A program made the translations under genes and the position numbers. This document shows, one piece after another, positions 1 to 9,500 of a DNA stretch of 64,000 nt. Source of the stretch: Pandoraea oxalativorans (GTDB taxonomy: Bacteria > Pseudomonadota > Gammaproteobacteria > Burkholderiales > Burkholderiaceae); the NCBI RefSeq assembly GCF_000972785.3, contig NZ_CP011253.3, positions 4,588,001 to 4,652,000 of the forward strand, given 5' to 3'. Positions within the stretch are counted from its first letter, which is position 1; each line of letters starts with the position of its first letter. Below the pieces are notes generated by a model. That model searched no databases. It was not told the origin of the DNA and worked only from the letters and a program-made list of their open reading frames with translations.

Positions 1-418
1 TCGTCGTCGCTTCCTCGCCGTCGAGCAAGCCGCTGTCGGCCACCACGAACGTGCCGATACAGGCTGCCGCGATGCCGATGCCCCGCTCGTGCCAAGTGCG
101 CAGATAGGACTTGGCATCTTCCACGTCGCGCCTCGCTAGCGCCGGTACGAGGACGTCCGGCAGCTTGGCGTTCAGCGCCGGCACGACCACCCAGTCGGGC
201 AATTGCGTCGAGTGCTCGACGTCGCGCGCCGGTTCGACGGCCATCGTCATCCCCTGTGCAGTCTTGATGCGCGACTTCGTGCCGACGACAGTCACGTCAA
301 ACGGCGCCACATCGGCCCCGCGCAGCATGGCGAGTTCGTTGGCCGTGCAGAGTGTGTCGAGGATGGCCGTGAGGCCGGTATCGAACGCACCATCCAGCGC
401 AAAAACGCAAATCCTCAT
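1..418 (-). CDS. GlxA/FtrA-type transcriptional regulator, partial (N-terminal part)
   Basis: The first 139 residues read from an ATG at 418 down to the window edge. The protein starts MRICVFALDGAFDTGLTAIL and has the DJ-1/PfpI-like N-terminal fold of GlxA-type regulators, with the stretch IGIAAACIGTFVVADSGLLDG matching the nucleophile-elbow region of that domain. In the family this domain precedes a C-terminal AraC-type helix-turn-helix, which here would lie outside the window. No in-frame ATG, GTG or TTG exists between the upstream stop at about 478 and 418, so the start is forced. The bases just before the ATG are a perfect palindrome (419-451) rather than a Shine-Dalgarno site. It is divergent from the MAPEG gene at 519. 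The regulated pathway cannot be told. Confidence 0.82.
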   Translation of the reverse strand, partial: MRICVFALDGAFDTGLTAILDTLCTANELAMLRGADVAPFDVTVVGTKSRIKTAQGMTMAVEPARDVEHSTQLPDWVVVPALNAKLPDVLVPALARRDVEDAKSYLRTWHERGIGIAAACIGTFVVADSGLLDGEEATT

Positions 419-451
419 GTCGCAAATGACTTTAATATTGTCATTTGCGAC
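419..451. promoter_or_regulatory. Perfect 12-bp inverted repeat abutting the GlxA-type gene start
   Basis: GTCGCAAATGAC (419-430) and GTCATTTGCGAC (440-451) are exact reverse complements around a 9-nt AT-rich spacer. The palindrome touches the start codon of the regulator at 418 and lies about 70 bp upstream of the MAPEG start at 519. Position and symmetry suggest an operator for the regulator itself or for both divergent genes. It could also form a hairpin at the very 5' end of the regulator mRNA. Confidence 0.6.
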
Positions 452-518
452 TATATTCCTGTCGTCCCCGGATGTCTAGAATTGCCTCATATTCAATGAC
501 TTCCAATAAGGGGACACC

Positions 519-944
519 GTGAAGCTCACAGCGGAACTGTATTACCTCACCCTCGTGGCATTGCTGACGGCGGCCATGTGGATTCCCTACATTCTGGCCG
601 GGATCGTACTGCGCGAACCGATGCGCGCGATGGCCAATCCGGTGCCGGAAGTTGCCGGACAGACGTCCGAGGCAGCGCCGCCCGCATGGATGCAACGCGC
701 CAAACGAGCGCACGCCAACGCAGTGGAAAACCTCGCTGTCTTTGCGCCGCTCGTATTAATTGCCGCACTGGCCGGAATTTCGACGCCCGCCACGGTTTTC
801 GCCGCCAAGCTGTATCTGATCGCACGCATCGTGCATTACGTCGTTTATGTCGCCGGTATTCCGGTCGTGCGCACGCTCGCCTTTCTTGTTGGATTCGGTG
901 CGACGGTATCGATCGCAACGGCGATTCTCGGGCACGCGGTTTAA
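519..944 (+). CDS. MAPEG-family integral membrane protein
   Basis: 141 residues with four hydrophobic segments (roughly 8-28, 70-88, 94-112, 118-138) and the MAPEG-like core around RAHANAVENLAVFAPLVLIA. MAPEG proteins (membrane-associated proteins in eicosanoid and glutathione metabolism) are small four-helix membrane proteins; bacterial members mostly have no assigned substrate. The GTG start at 519 follows an AAGGGGA ribosome-binding site. A GNAT gene follows after 33 bp on the same strand, so the two probably share a transcript. The gene is divergent from the GlxA-type regulator, which may control it. Confidence 0.8.
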   Translation: MKLTAELYYLTLVALLTAAMWIPYILAGIVLREPMRAMANPVPEVAGQTSEAAPPAWMQRAKRAHANAVENLAVFAPLVLIAALAGISTPATVFAAKLYLIARIVHYVVYVAGIPVVRTLAFLVGFGATVSIATAILGHAV

Positions 945-977
945 ATCAGCCTTACGGCATCGGCAAGGGAAACGCTC

Positions 978-1667
978 ATGGAACATCCGAATCATCACCG
1001 TCTCGACAATCCGACGTGGAATGCACTGGTGACGAAGCAATCCCCTCTCGCGCAAGGGACTGAATTGGCACGGCGATACGAAGCCGACGTGGCGCCGTTT
1101 GCTGGCGTGGCGAATACGACCCAGGCGGCGTTTCATGCGCTGGCATCGCTCATTGCGCAAGGTGGCTTTGTGTTTCTGCCGTCGCTGGAAGCGTTGCCGC
1201 CGATGGACGGCATTCATCACGATCACGTGTTTTCCGTGATTCAGATGGTGGATGCAGGCAATGTCGACGCGCTTAACGAAGAAGGGGTCGTGCAACTCGG
1301 TGCGAGCGATGTCCCGGAGATGATCGCGCTCACGCAGCGCACGCGTCCCGGGCCGTTCGGCAAGCGCACGATCGAGATGGGCAACTACATTGGGATTCGT
1401 GCCGACGGCGAGTTGATTGCGATGGCGGGCGAGCGCATGCGTCTGGACGGCTACGTGGAAATCAGCGCGGTCTGTGTGGATGAGCGCCATCGCGGCCAAT
1501 GGCTCGCGGGACGCCTGATGAACATCCTGCGCAAGCAAATCCGCGCGCGCGGCGATACCCCATTCCTTCACGTAAAAGACGACAACGAAACCGCTATCGC
1601 GCTTTACAAGCGTATGGGATTCGAAACGCGTCAGACGTTTATGATGAATCGGGTGGCGCTGGCCTGA
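978..1667 (+). CDS. GNAT family N-acetyltransferase (FR47-like)
   Basis: 229 residues. The C-terminal half (about 100-229) is a GNAT acetyl-CoA-binding fold: beta strands at EMGNYIGIRADGELIAMAG, then VEISAVCVDERHRGQWLAGRLMN with the R/Q-x-x-G-x-G/A pyrophosphate-binding loop, and the terminal NETAIALYKRMGFETRQTF typical of FR47-like enzymes. The N-terminal 90 residues look like a degenerate second GNAT-like half. It presumably acetylates a small molecule or peptide amine, but the substrate is not visible. It sits 33 bp behind the MAPEG gene. Confidence 0.8.
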   Translation: MEHPNHHRLDNPTWNALVTKQSPLAQGTELARRYEADVAPFAGVANTTQAAFHALASLIAQGGFVFLPSLEALPPMDGIHHDHVFSVIQMVDAGNVDALNEEGVVQLGASDVPEMIALTQRTRPGPFGKRTIEMGNYIGIRADGELIAMAGERMRLDGYVEISAVCVDERHRGQWLAGRLMNILRKQIRARGDTPFLHVKDDNETAIALYKRMGFETRQTFMMNRVALA

Positions 1668-1897
1668 GCGTCAGGCGTTCGGTGGCCGATTCGCTTATTC
1701 GCCCATTTGTCCGGCTTTTGAAATGCGTTCTCGCGTGGCGTCGTCGATTCGCTTGCGGACATCGCGAAGCGGCAATACGGCTCAGACAGCTCAGACGGCT
1801 CTTTCGGGTCAATTGCGCATTCTACGATTCCACGACTGGCGCGACCACGCAGAAATCGAACTGCGGTGCGCAGTGCGAACGTCGCGATGGTGTCCAC

Positions 1898-2773
1898 TCA
1901 CGCGGGGAGGTTCGCGCCCGCACATTCCGTCACCACGCGCTTGAGCTGCGCCAATGCGGGAGACGTGTCCCGATGGCCCGCGTGCAGGCAGAGGGCTACC
2001 GACGGCAGCGGCGGCAGTCCCTCTTTTGCCCCGAGTCGTCGTAACGACGGCGGCAGACCGGCCGCCGTTCTCAATGTGATGCCAAGTCCTGCGGCCACCC
2101 CCGACCAAAGACTCTGCAGACTCGCCGTCGTGTAGGCCAGCCGCCACGAAATGCCTGCGGCATCGAGCGCCTCGATGCCTGCGCGACGAAAGAAGCACGG
2201 CGGGTTGTACAGCGCGAGGTCCAACGCAATGCCTGGCGTCAGCACTACGTCGACACCGACAGGTCCGATCCACGTCATCGGCAACAGGGCGAGGGGCTCG
2301 GCATCGGACCGGCTTTCGTTTCCCATCACGAGGACGAGGTCTAACTCCCCCCGGTCCAACCCTTCGAGCAACACGCCGTTGCGTTCGACGCCAACTTCCA
2401 CGCGCACGCCCGGATGCGTCTTCTTGAATTGCCCGAGCGCCGCCGGTAACCACGTTTCGGCGAAGTCGCCCGGCAGACCGAAGCGCACCACGCCTTCGAC
2501 CGACGCCCCGCGAACCGCGCGAACGGCTTCGTCGTTGAGATCGAGGATGCGGTGCGCATAGGAGAGGATCAGTTCGCCCGCGTCGGTGAGCATCAGGCCT
2601 CGCCCTTGTCGCCGAAACAGCGGCTCTCCGACCTGCGCTTCGAGCTTGCGCATCTGTTGACTGACGGCCGATTGCGAACGTCCAACGCGATCTGCCGCAC
2701 GGTTCAGACTGCCCAGTTGCCGGGTCGCGAGGAACGTCCGCAGGGCATCCATGTCGAGATTCGGGATCGTCAT
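1898..2773 (-). CDS. LysR family transcriptional regulator
   Basis: About 291 residues from the ATG at 2773 (starts MTIPNLDMDALRTFLATRQL); a TTG at 2797 would add 8 residues. Residues 5-65 are the LysR winged helix-turn-helix (LGSLNRAADRVGRSQSAVSQ, then LFRRQGRGLMLTDAG). The rest is the two-lobed periplasmic-binding-protein-like effector domain, including VRFGLPGDFAETWLPAALGQF. It is divergent from the lipocalin-like secreted protein at 2940 with 166 bp between them. That is the usual layout of a LysR regulator and its target, so control of that gene is a reasonable inference. The effector is unknown. Confidence 0.9.
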   Translation of the reverse strand: MTIPNLDMDALRTFLATRQLGSLNRAADRVGRSQSAVSQQMRKLEAQVGEPLFRRQGRGLMLTDAGELILSYAHRILDLNDEAVRAVRGASVEGVVRFGLPGDFAETWLPAALGQFKKTHPGVRVEVGVERNGVLLEGLDRGELDLVLVMGNESRSDAEPLALLPMTWIGPVGVDVVLTPGIALDLALYNPPCFFRRAGIEALDAAGISWRLAYTTASLQSLWSGVAAGLGITLRTAAGLPPSLRRLGAKEGLPPLPSVALCLHAGHRDTSPALAQLKRVVTECAGANLPA

Positions 2774-2939
2774 CGTCCAGTTTTTCTGAAGAATCAATGC
2801 CGAATTATCGCATTTACTGCATCGTTCATCTGGCTATCATCGACGACGGTACCGGGTCGGCCCGCGTGTCTCGCACGATCTGCGCGTGCCCTCCCCGGCC
2901 ATCCCTCTCACCTCCTTCCGGCAACGGAGATATCACCTT

Positions 2940-3458
2940 ATGAACGCTCAGACGATGCTTAAGCGCGGCATGCTCAGCGCGGCCTTCTCGTTGTGCACAC
3001 TGTTGACGACGGGCTCACGCGCCGCGACGCCATCGGTTGCGCCGTCACTCGCTGGCACATGGACATTGGTCGCGGCCGATGTCCGGCATCCGGACGGCTC
3101 TCTCGCGCGCGACTATGGCGCAGCGCCCAAGGGCCTGCTGGTCATCGACGCGAAGGGAAACTACTCCCTGCAGATCTTCAAGGCGGAACGACCCAAATTC
3201 GCATCGGGCGACAAGAGCGCGGGGACGCCCGCAGAGTACAAGGCGGCGGTCATGGGCTCCAGTACGCACACGGGCACGATCAGCATCGATCCGGCCGACG
3301 CCACGCTGACGTTCCACATTCAGAACGCCTCTTTCCCCAACTGGGAGGGGGAACAGCAGAAGCGCAATTACGAACTCAAGGGTGGCGAGCTGAGCTACCG
3401 CGTAACGCCGCGTCCGAACGGCGATGTGCCGATCTCAGTCTGGCGGCGCGTGGACTAA
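2940..3458 (+). CDS. Secreted lipocalin-like domain protein
   Basis: 172 residues starting MNAQTMLKRGML at 2940, with GGAG about 11 bases upstream. Residues 1-28 form a signal peptide, probably cleaved after SRA. The mature part opens with SLAGTWTLVAADVRHPDGS, the first strand and turn of the lipocalin-like family (PF13924-type) usually annotated near LysR genes in Burkholderiales. The barrel continues with GLLVIDAKGNYSLQIFKAERP and ends in YRVTPRPNGDVPISVWRRV. It probably binds a small hydrophobic ligand in the periplasm, but the ligand is unknown. Its 3' end faces the polyketide synthase 3' end (132 bp apart), so a link to that pathway is only positional. Confidence 0.75.
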   Translation: MNAQTMLKRGMLSAAFSLCTLLTTGSRAATPSVAPSLAGTWTLVAADVRHPDGSLARDYGAAPKGLLVIDAKGNYSLQIFKAERPKFASGDKSAGTPAEYKAAVMGSSTHTGTISIDPADATLTFHIQNASFPNWEGEQQKRNYELKGGELSYRVTPRPNGDVPISVWRRVD

Positions 3459-3590
3459 CGGACCGCCCCTCGGCGCATGCCGAGTGCTTCGCCCGACATT
3501 GCGCGGTCGACCGAAGAATCGCCCCTCCGGAGCGTGCGGGCGCCACAGATGTCGAAGGGGGCCGACACGTGCCCCCCGACGAACCGTCGC

Positions 3591-6500
3591 TTATCCGGCC
3601 TCTTCGGCGGGCGCGGACTCGAACGCATGGCAAGCATCGAGCAACGCAGCTCGCAAGACCTCGGGCATCGCCCGGGGTTGGATGGGCTGCCCGGCGGGTC
3701 CGCGTCCCGTCCAGACGTGACACGTCGATCCGACCGCGAGCTTGACTCGCACGTCGTTGCGTTCGAGTCGATAGTGCTCGAAACGAAGTTCGAAGCCCTC
3801 GGCGTGCAGGCACTGAAGCGCCATCACGACTTCGATCGAATCGAAGGGCATGGCCTCGCGAAGATGGTTCACGCAAGCCGAGAGACAATGCAGCCCTTCT
3901 CTTGCCGCAGAAGGATGCGGCAGATCGCGCGAGATACGTTGAATGTAGTGCTCCAGCGTCGCCTCCTGCCACTGGTAGTAGTTCGCGAAATAGACGTTGC
4001 CGACGAGATTGGCATTGCTCAACGAGGTCTCGAACGTCTTTCGCCAGAGTATCGACGTCATCCTGGGCGTCGCTGGCGCCGTAAAGAGCGCGGGTGACGT
4101 CAGTGGCGATGTTTCGTCTCCGGACTCGACGAACTCGCCCGCTGCCTTCGCACGATTAAACGCGTCGAGACGAGGTCTCAACCAATCGCCATAGAAGGCG
4201 GGCAACGGAGACGGGGCGATCACCCCATGACTCACGATGCGCGTCCATGTCGTTGCCATGCGCGCCCGCGCAATCAACTGATGGCGACCGGCAGCGTCGA
4301 TCCTGTGCCATTCAAGCAACTGATCCATTGAGGAATCACCTCGGCCATATTGGCGAGTGAACCAGAATCGTCCCTCGATGAGATCCGTCGTATCCGGTCT
4401 CGCCAGCGATTCGATGCGGGCGTGATTGGTCGCCATGCCATAAATCCCCGTATCGAATTCGTCGAGCATCTGGCGGCCGAAATCTACGGTGTGCTCCTCT
4501 CTCAGCCGTCCCATCCACTGGGCAAGCGTGGCCGCCGTCAGCGTGAGCACCGGTGGGCTCGCGTCCTTGTACGCGACGCGAAATCGTGTCGTTGTGACGT
4601 ACGGTGCTACCGGCATATGCAATCGTGACGGTTCGGGCGAGGAAGATCCGCCAGGGCCGCCCAGCGCGTCGGCAGACCCGGCGCTCACAGGCTTATCCCC
4701 GGTCCCCGCGCTCCCCGTGCTATCCGCCGTTCGCACGACCACCGCGAACATCTTTCTCGCATGCCGCGTCATGTCGCATGGCAGCGTCAGGACCGTCACC
4801 GCCCGACGGTTGCATTCCGCCCGCGCGACGATCAGCACAGCACCATCCGAACGCTGCGTCGGTGTCAGCTTGATGCTGCGCTCGCCGAGCGATTTGACGC
4901 CCGCCTCGAAAGCACACCACAAGCGCGTGCCCGCTTCGTCGAGCGTGTCGCCTTCGCGCATGAGATCAACGAGTCGGCTCGCCGATTCGTTCGACAACAA
5001 GCGACGCCACTCCGGCGCGTCCCGACTGACAATCGGCTCAACATCGCAGCCCTGATCCCCCGCGCCGCACACGTAAGTGCAGTGCGACCCGTCATGCGCC
5101 AGCGACACACCGATTCGCTCGCCAAGCCCTCCGGAAAGACGTGGCTTTCCGCTGTCCTCCCACACAATATCGATGTGTGTCTCGCCGAGTTTCGGCGCAA
5201 GGAATGCCACGGTAGATTCGACGAGCGCCACCAGTTGCGGCGTCTCGCGAGCGCGTCGAAGAGAACGCTCCATGTCCGACAGTTCGGGGGCATAGCGCAG
5301 CGAGACGTGCGGCGTCTCACAGGAAAGCGCTTCGCACGCCGACTGAAGGGTGCGCCTGAGGAGCGCTTCGTCTCGTTGACCGGGGTCCACCCAGTCCTCG
5401 GGGCCGGGGGCCTGATCATCGACCGATACGCGCTGAATTCGAAACCCGACAATCCGCTCGACGATACTTCGGTCGGCCGATATCGCTGTGATGTCCGATA
5501 CGATGGCATCTTCCGTGCGCGATATCACCTGACTTCTGACCAGATGCGGCCCATGCTTGCCCGCGCTTGACGCGTAGCATTCGATGCGTTCGATGTTCGC
5601 GGGCAGAAACTCGCCCCGCGCGCTGAGCAGCGACGTTTGCAATAAACCATCCCTGAAATACGGATCTCCGGCAACAAAGGATCGCGGTTCGTCACTTTGA
5701 TCCGACGCGTCGACAGTGGTCAGCGAGCCGGACGAATCGAGGGCATAGATCTCCCTGATTCTCTGGAACAGCGGGCCTTGAAACAAGCGTCGCCCGTAGA
5801 GATCGCCCGGGGCCAGATGCGCGATTGGACTTGCGGGCCAGGCCAGTGCTGTATGCACGTGCTCCTCGGCTTCGAAAACCACCGTACACGCGAAGTGGGG
5901 GGAACGATAGGCCGACTGTTCGGCACTGATCGAGGTATCGACCCGAACCGGTTCTGCGCTCGACTTTCTAGGGCGTACCAACGCACGCACTTCGATATTC
6001 GCGCCGTTGTTCGTCACGATCACCGGGCGGTCGAGGCGGACATTTTCGAACCGGAACCGAATCGGCAACGCTTTTCCCACCGCCGCTTGCGCACAGGCCG
6101 CCATCGCCTCGAGTCCGAAGACCGTCGGAAACAGCAGCACCCCGTGGTATTCGTGATCGGTCAGATACGGGTCGCGGCTTGGCAACAACTGCGTCCGGGA
6201 CGCGATTTCGACGCCGGGCTGATACCGGACGACATTGTCCACGAAGCCGCTCGCCCGTGAAGGAGGCGCAATCATCGACTGCCACGTCTCAAGACCGTCG
6301 AGGCTAGCCGCAACGACAATTCGCTTCGATGGTGGCATCCCCAGCATAAGGCCGAGAAAATGCTCGATGCCCTCACGCGGCGAAATCGCGGCGATCCCAA
6401 GCGCCGACAATCGCGCGACGCTCCCCAAACGGACCCCCATACCGATATCGGACCAGACGCTGTACTTCAGCGTCAAAGTCGAAACATCGCGGCGTCTTGC

Positions 6501-9500
6501 TCCCAGCGTAGCCAACGCAACGTCCATCGCCTGATTCGCAAACGCATACCATGCGTTACCCGGCATTCCCGTGACGCCGATGATCGATCCCAAACCCACC
6601 ACGAGTTTTAGCGGATGCGCCCCCAATGCCCGATCGAGTGCGAGCAGCGATTGCAGCTTCGGCGCAACTTCGTCGATGGCTTGCTCGACGCTGACTTGCT
6701 CGATGCGCCTCGGCACGTTGTGGCCTGCACCGTGAATGAGTCCCGAAACGGGGCCGAGTCGTTGGCCGATGTCCCTGATCAGTTCCGCCACGGCCCCGGG
6801 ACGACACAAGTCGCAGGAAAAATACTCGGCGCGGAGGTTCTCTCGCGCATACCCGGCGAGCGTGGCGCGAACTTCGGGGGCGTCCGCGCTCGCCCTTCCG
6901 ACGAGCGCCACACGGGCACGCGTGCGCTTCGCAAACGCCTGCGTCAGCGCCGCCGTAATCCCCTTTGCACCGCCCGTCGCCAGGATCACATCGGCGTCGG
7001 ACCATTCGATCGGACGCGCGGGCAGCACATCGATGTCGACGACGCGGGGCACCAGCGAGTGCGGTTTGCCCACATCGTTATGAAAGCGCTGCAAGTATTT
7101 CGCAGGGTCCGACACGCTCTCCAGCAGCCGACGCGCCACGAGTTCGTCCGGGATGGACGAGGGAAAATCCAGAATCCGAACGCGCCAGTCGGGGCGCTCC
7201 ATCCGCAAGCTCGCCGCAAATGCCTGCGCACAAGACGTCTCGGGAGAACTCGACGCAGAACGTGACGGTAGGCCAAATAGCTCGCCTAATCCGAACTGAA
7301 CGAATGTGATGCTGGTGCAACCGAGTCGGGTGGCGACGGCGACCGCACTGTGCAACGGCTCGACGAGCGATGCGATGTACGCCCTCCCCGACGCTGGCGT
7401 GAGGCTCGGTCGCCGGGGCAACACCACAACGCAGTGCGCCGCATGATCGCCCTGCGCCCCTAAATCGACGCCGACGTCTGCGCCAGCCGACGAGAGGACT
7501 TCCGCGATTTCACGGTAAGTCGTATCCGTCTTCTCAACGGGCCAGATACGAAAGCGCTTGCCCGACACCTCATCCGAATTCGACTGCGGTGCCGTCGGCA
7601 CGGCGACCAGCTCGAATGCCCGCACCCATGCTGCCGGGGTCGGCGTGGCGATCACGTTGGCGAGATCAGTCGGGTTGACATCGGCCCCAGCGACCAGATC
7701 GGACGCTGCTGCGCGAGGCACTTCCGTGCCCCCTCCCAACGCTTTGCCGATTGCATCGGCAATATCGCCAAGCGCGGCATAAGCCAGCGCGGTGGCCTCG
7801 AGCTTTCCCTCCGCTCCGGTCCTGCGCATGACTTCGCCGAGTACCGCGGCCGCCTTGATGGAATCCAGATTGAGGTCGTCCAGCAGGCGTAATGTCGGTG
7901 TCAGGTGCGCCTTGTCAAAACCGGTGACACGCGACACTTCGTCGAACAGCACTTCGGTGACGTCGGCTGTGACCTCGGGTGCGACGTCGGGTGGGATGTC
8001 ACGTGTGACGTCGTGCACGGCTTCGGATCCGCCACCTGTGCCCGTCACGGCATCCATCGCTTGCGCAATGCCGCCCAACGTCATGACCGACAGCGCGGTC
8101 ACGTCGAGCGTACCCGGTGCAATACCGAGCGCTTCACTCGCGCGCGCAATCATGTCGGCCGTTTTGATCGAGTCGAGATTGAGGTCGTCCAGCGGACGGG
8201 TGCCTGACTCAATGGCCGACGCCGAAAAGCCAGTGATCGTCGAAGACAAGCGTTTGAGCACGGACCATGCAGTCGTCGTCTGCGGCTCGTGCGCCGTCGC
8301 GAGCATCGGCACTGGCGCCGGATGTGGGCTTGCTCCGGTCGTTGTCATCGCCCGACCGAACGCATCCTCTTCCACTGCCGCATGAGTATCGACAACGGGC
8401 GAAAGCGTTGCGGGTTGCGAGGCCATTTCGCTGCGCGGGTGAGGCAGGTCTCGCGTGTGCGCGTCACCGATACGCGGTGCCAAGCGCTCACACGGGCTGA
8501 CGATGAACGCCCTGTCGTTGACGCCGACAAACGGACGAACGAGACGTCTGGCGTGCAACTCGTGCCACTTGATACTTGTGCCTGACGCATGCAGGTTCGC
8601 CAGCGCCCAATTGATATCGGACCAGGTTTCGGCCTTGGACTCCACGGGCAGGCATCGCAACGCCTGAGTTGCCGCAGTGCCGCCCGCGAGATTCGTGAGC
8701 ACATTGCCCGGCCCCACTTCGAGCATGACGTCGACGTGCCTCGCCATGGATTTGAGCGTCGTGACGAAATCGACCGGGCGGAGCACCTGATCGGCAAAGT
8801 GATCTCGCAGTCCAACCCCTTGCGGCACCTCCAGTCCGTCGGTGCTGGAAATCAGCACACAGTTGAGCACGCCGCACTCGTGCGCGACGGGCGAACGATC
8901 ACGCAGTGCATCCGCTGCCGATGCCACAAGTCGAGAGTGAAAGGCGTTACTCACGGGCAAACGGGCCGTCGCAACGCCCGCCTGCGACGCCGCGCTTTGG
9001 ACGGCGTCGATGGCATTCGCTTCCCCGGAGACCACGACCTGACTGTCGCTGTTGACGTTCGCAACAATCGCGTAGCCGCTGGATTGCGTCACTTCGGTGA
9101 AGCGCTTCGCCTGGGAATGCCCGCATGCGAGCCCCAGCATGGCACCGGGTCGATCTCGATGGGCTGACATCGCCTGCCCTCTCACCGCCGCCAGTTCCAC
9201 CGCGGATTGCATGTCGTACGCCCCTGCCGCATGGAAGGCGACCAATTCGCCCAGACTATGTCCGGCGACACACGTCGGTCGAATGCCCAGACGCGAGAGC
9301 ATCTGCAACCAAAGCAACGACGCGAAAACGATCGACGGCTGTGCCCACTCCGTCTTCTGCAACGTCTGAATGAGTTCGCCCCGATGGCGACGGTGAGGAA
9401 ACCGGTCAAGCGCCGGGGAAACGACGCTCAGCAACTCATGGGGGCCGTGCTTCGCGACCCATCGTTGCGCCTGTTCCGAAAAATCGCGGGCCCACGGATA

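Noticed and set aside
111..499. Open frames on the plus strand over the first 0.5 kb
   Set aside because: They are antisense to the GlxA-type regulator read on the minus strand, whose translation matches a known family, and they have no ribosome sites.
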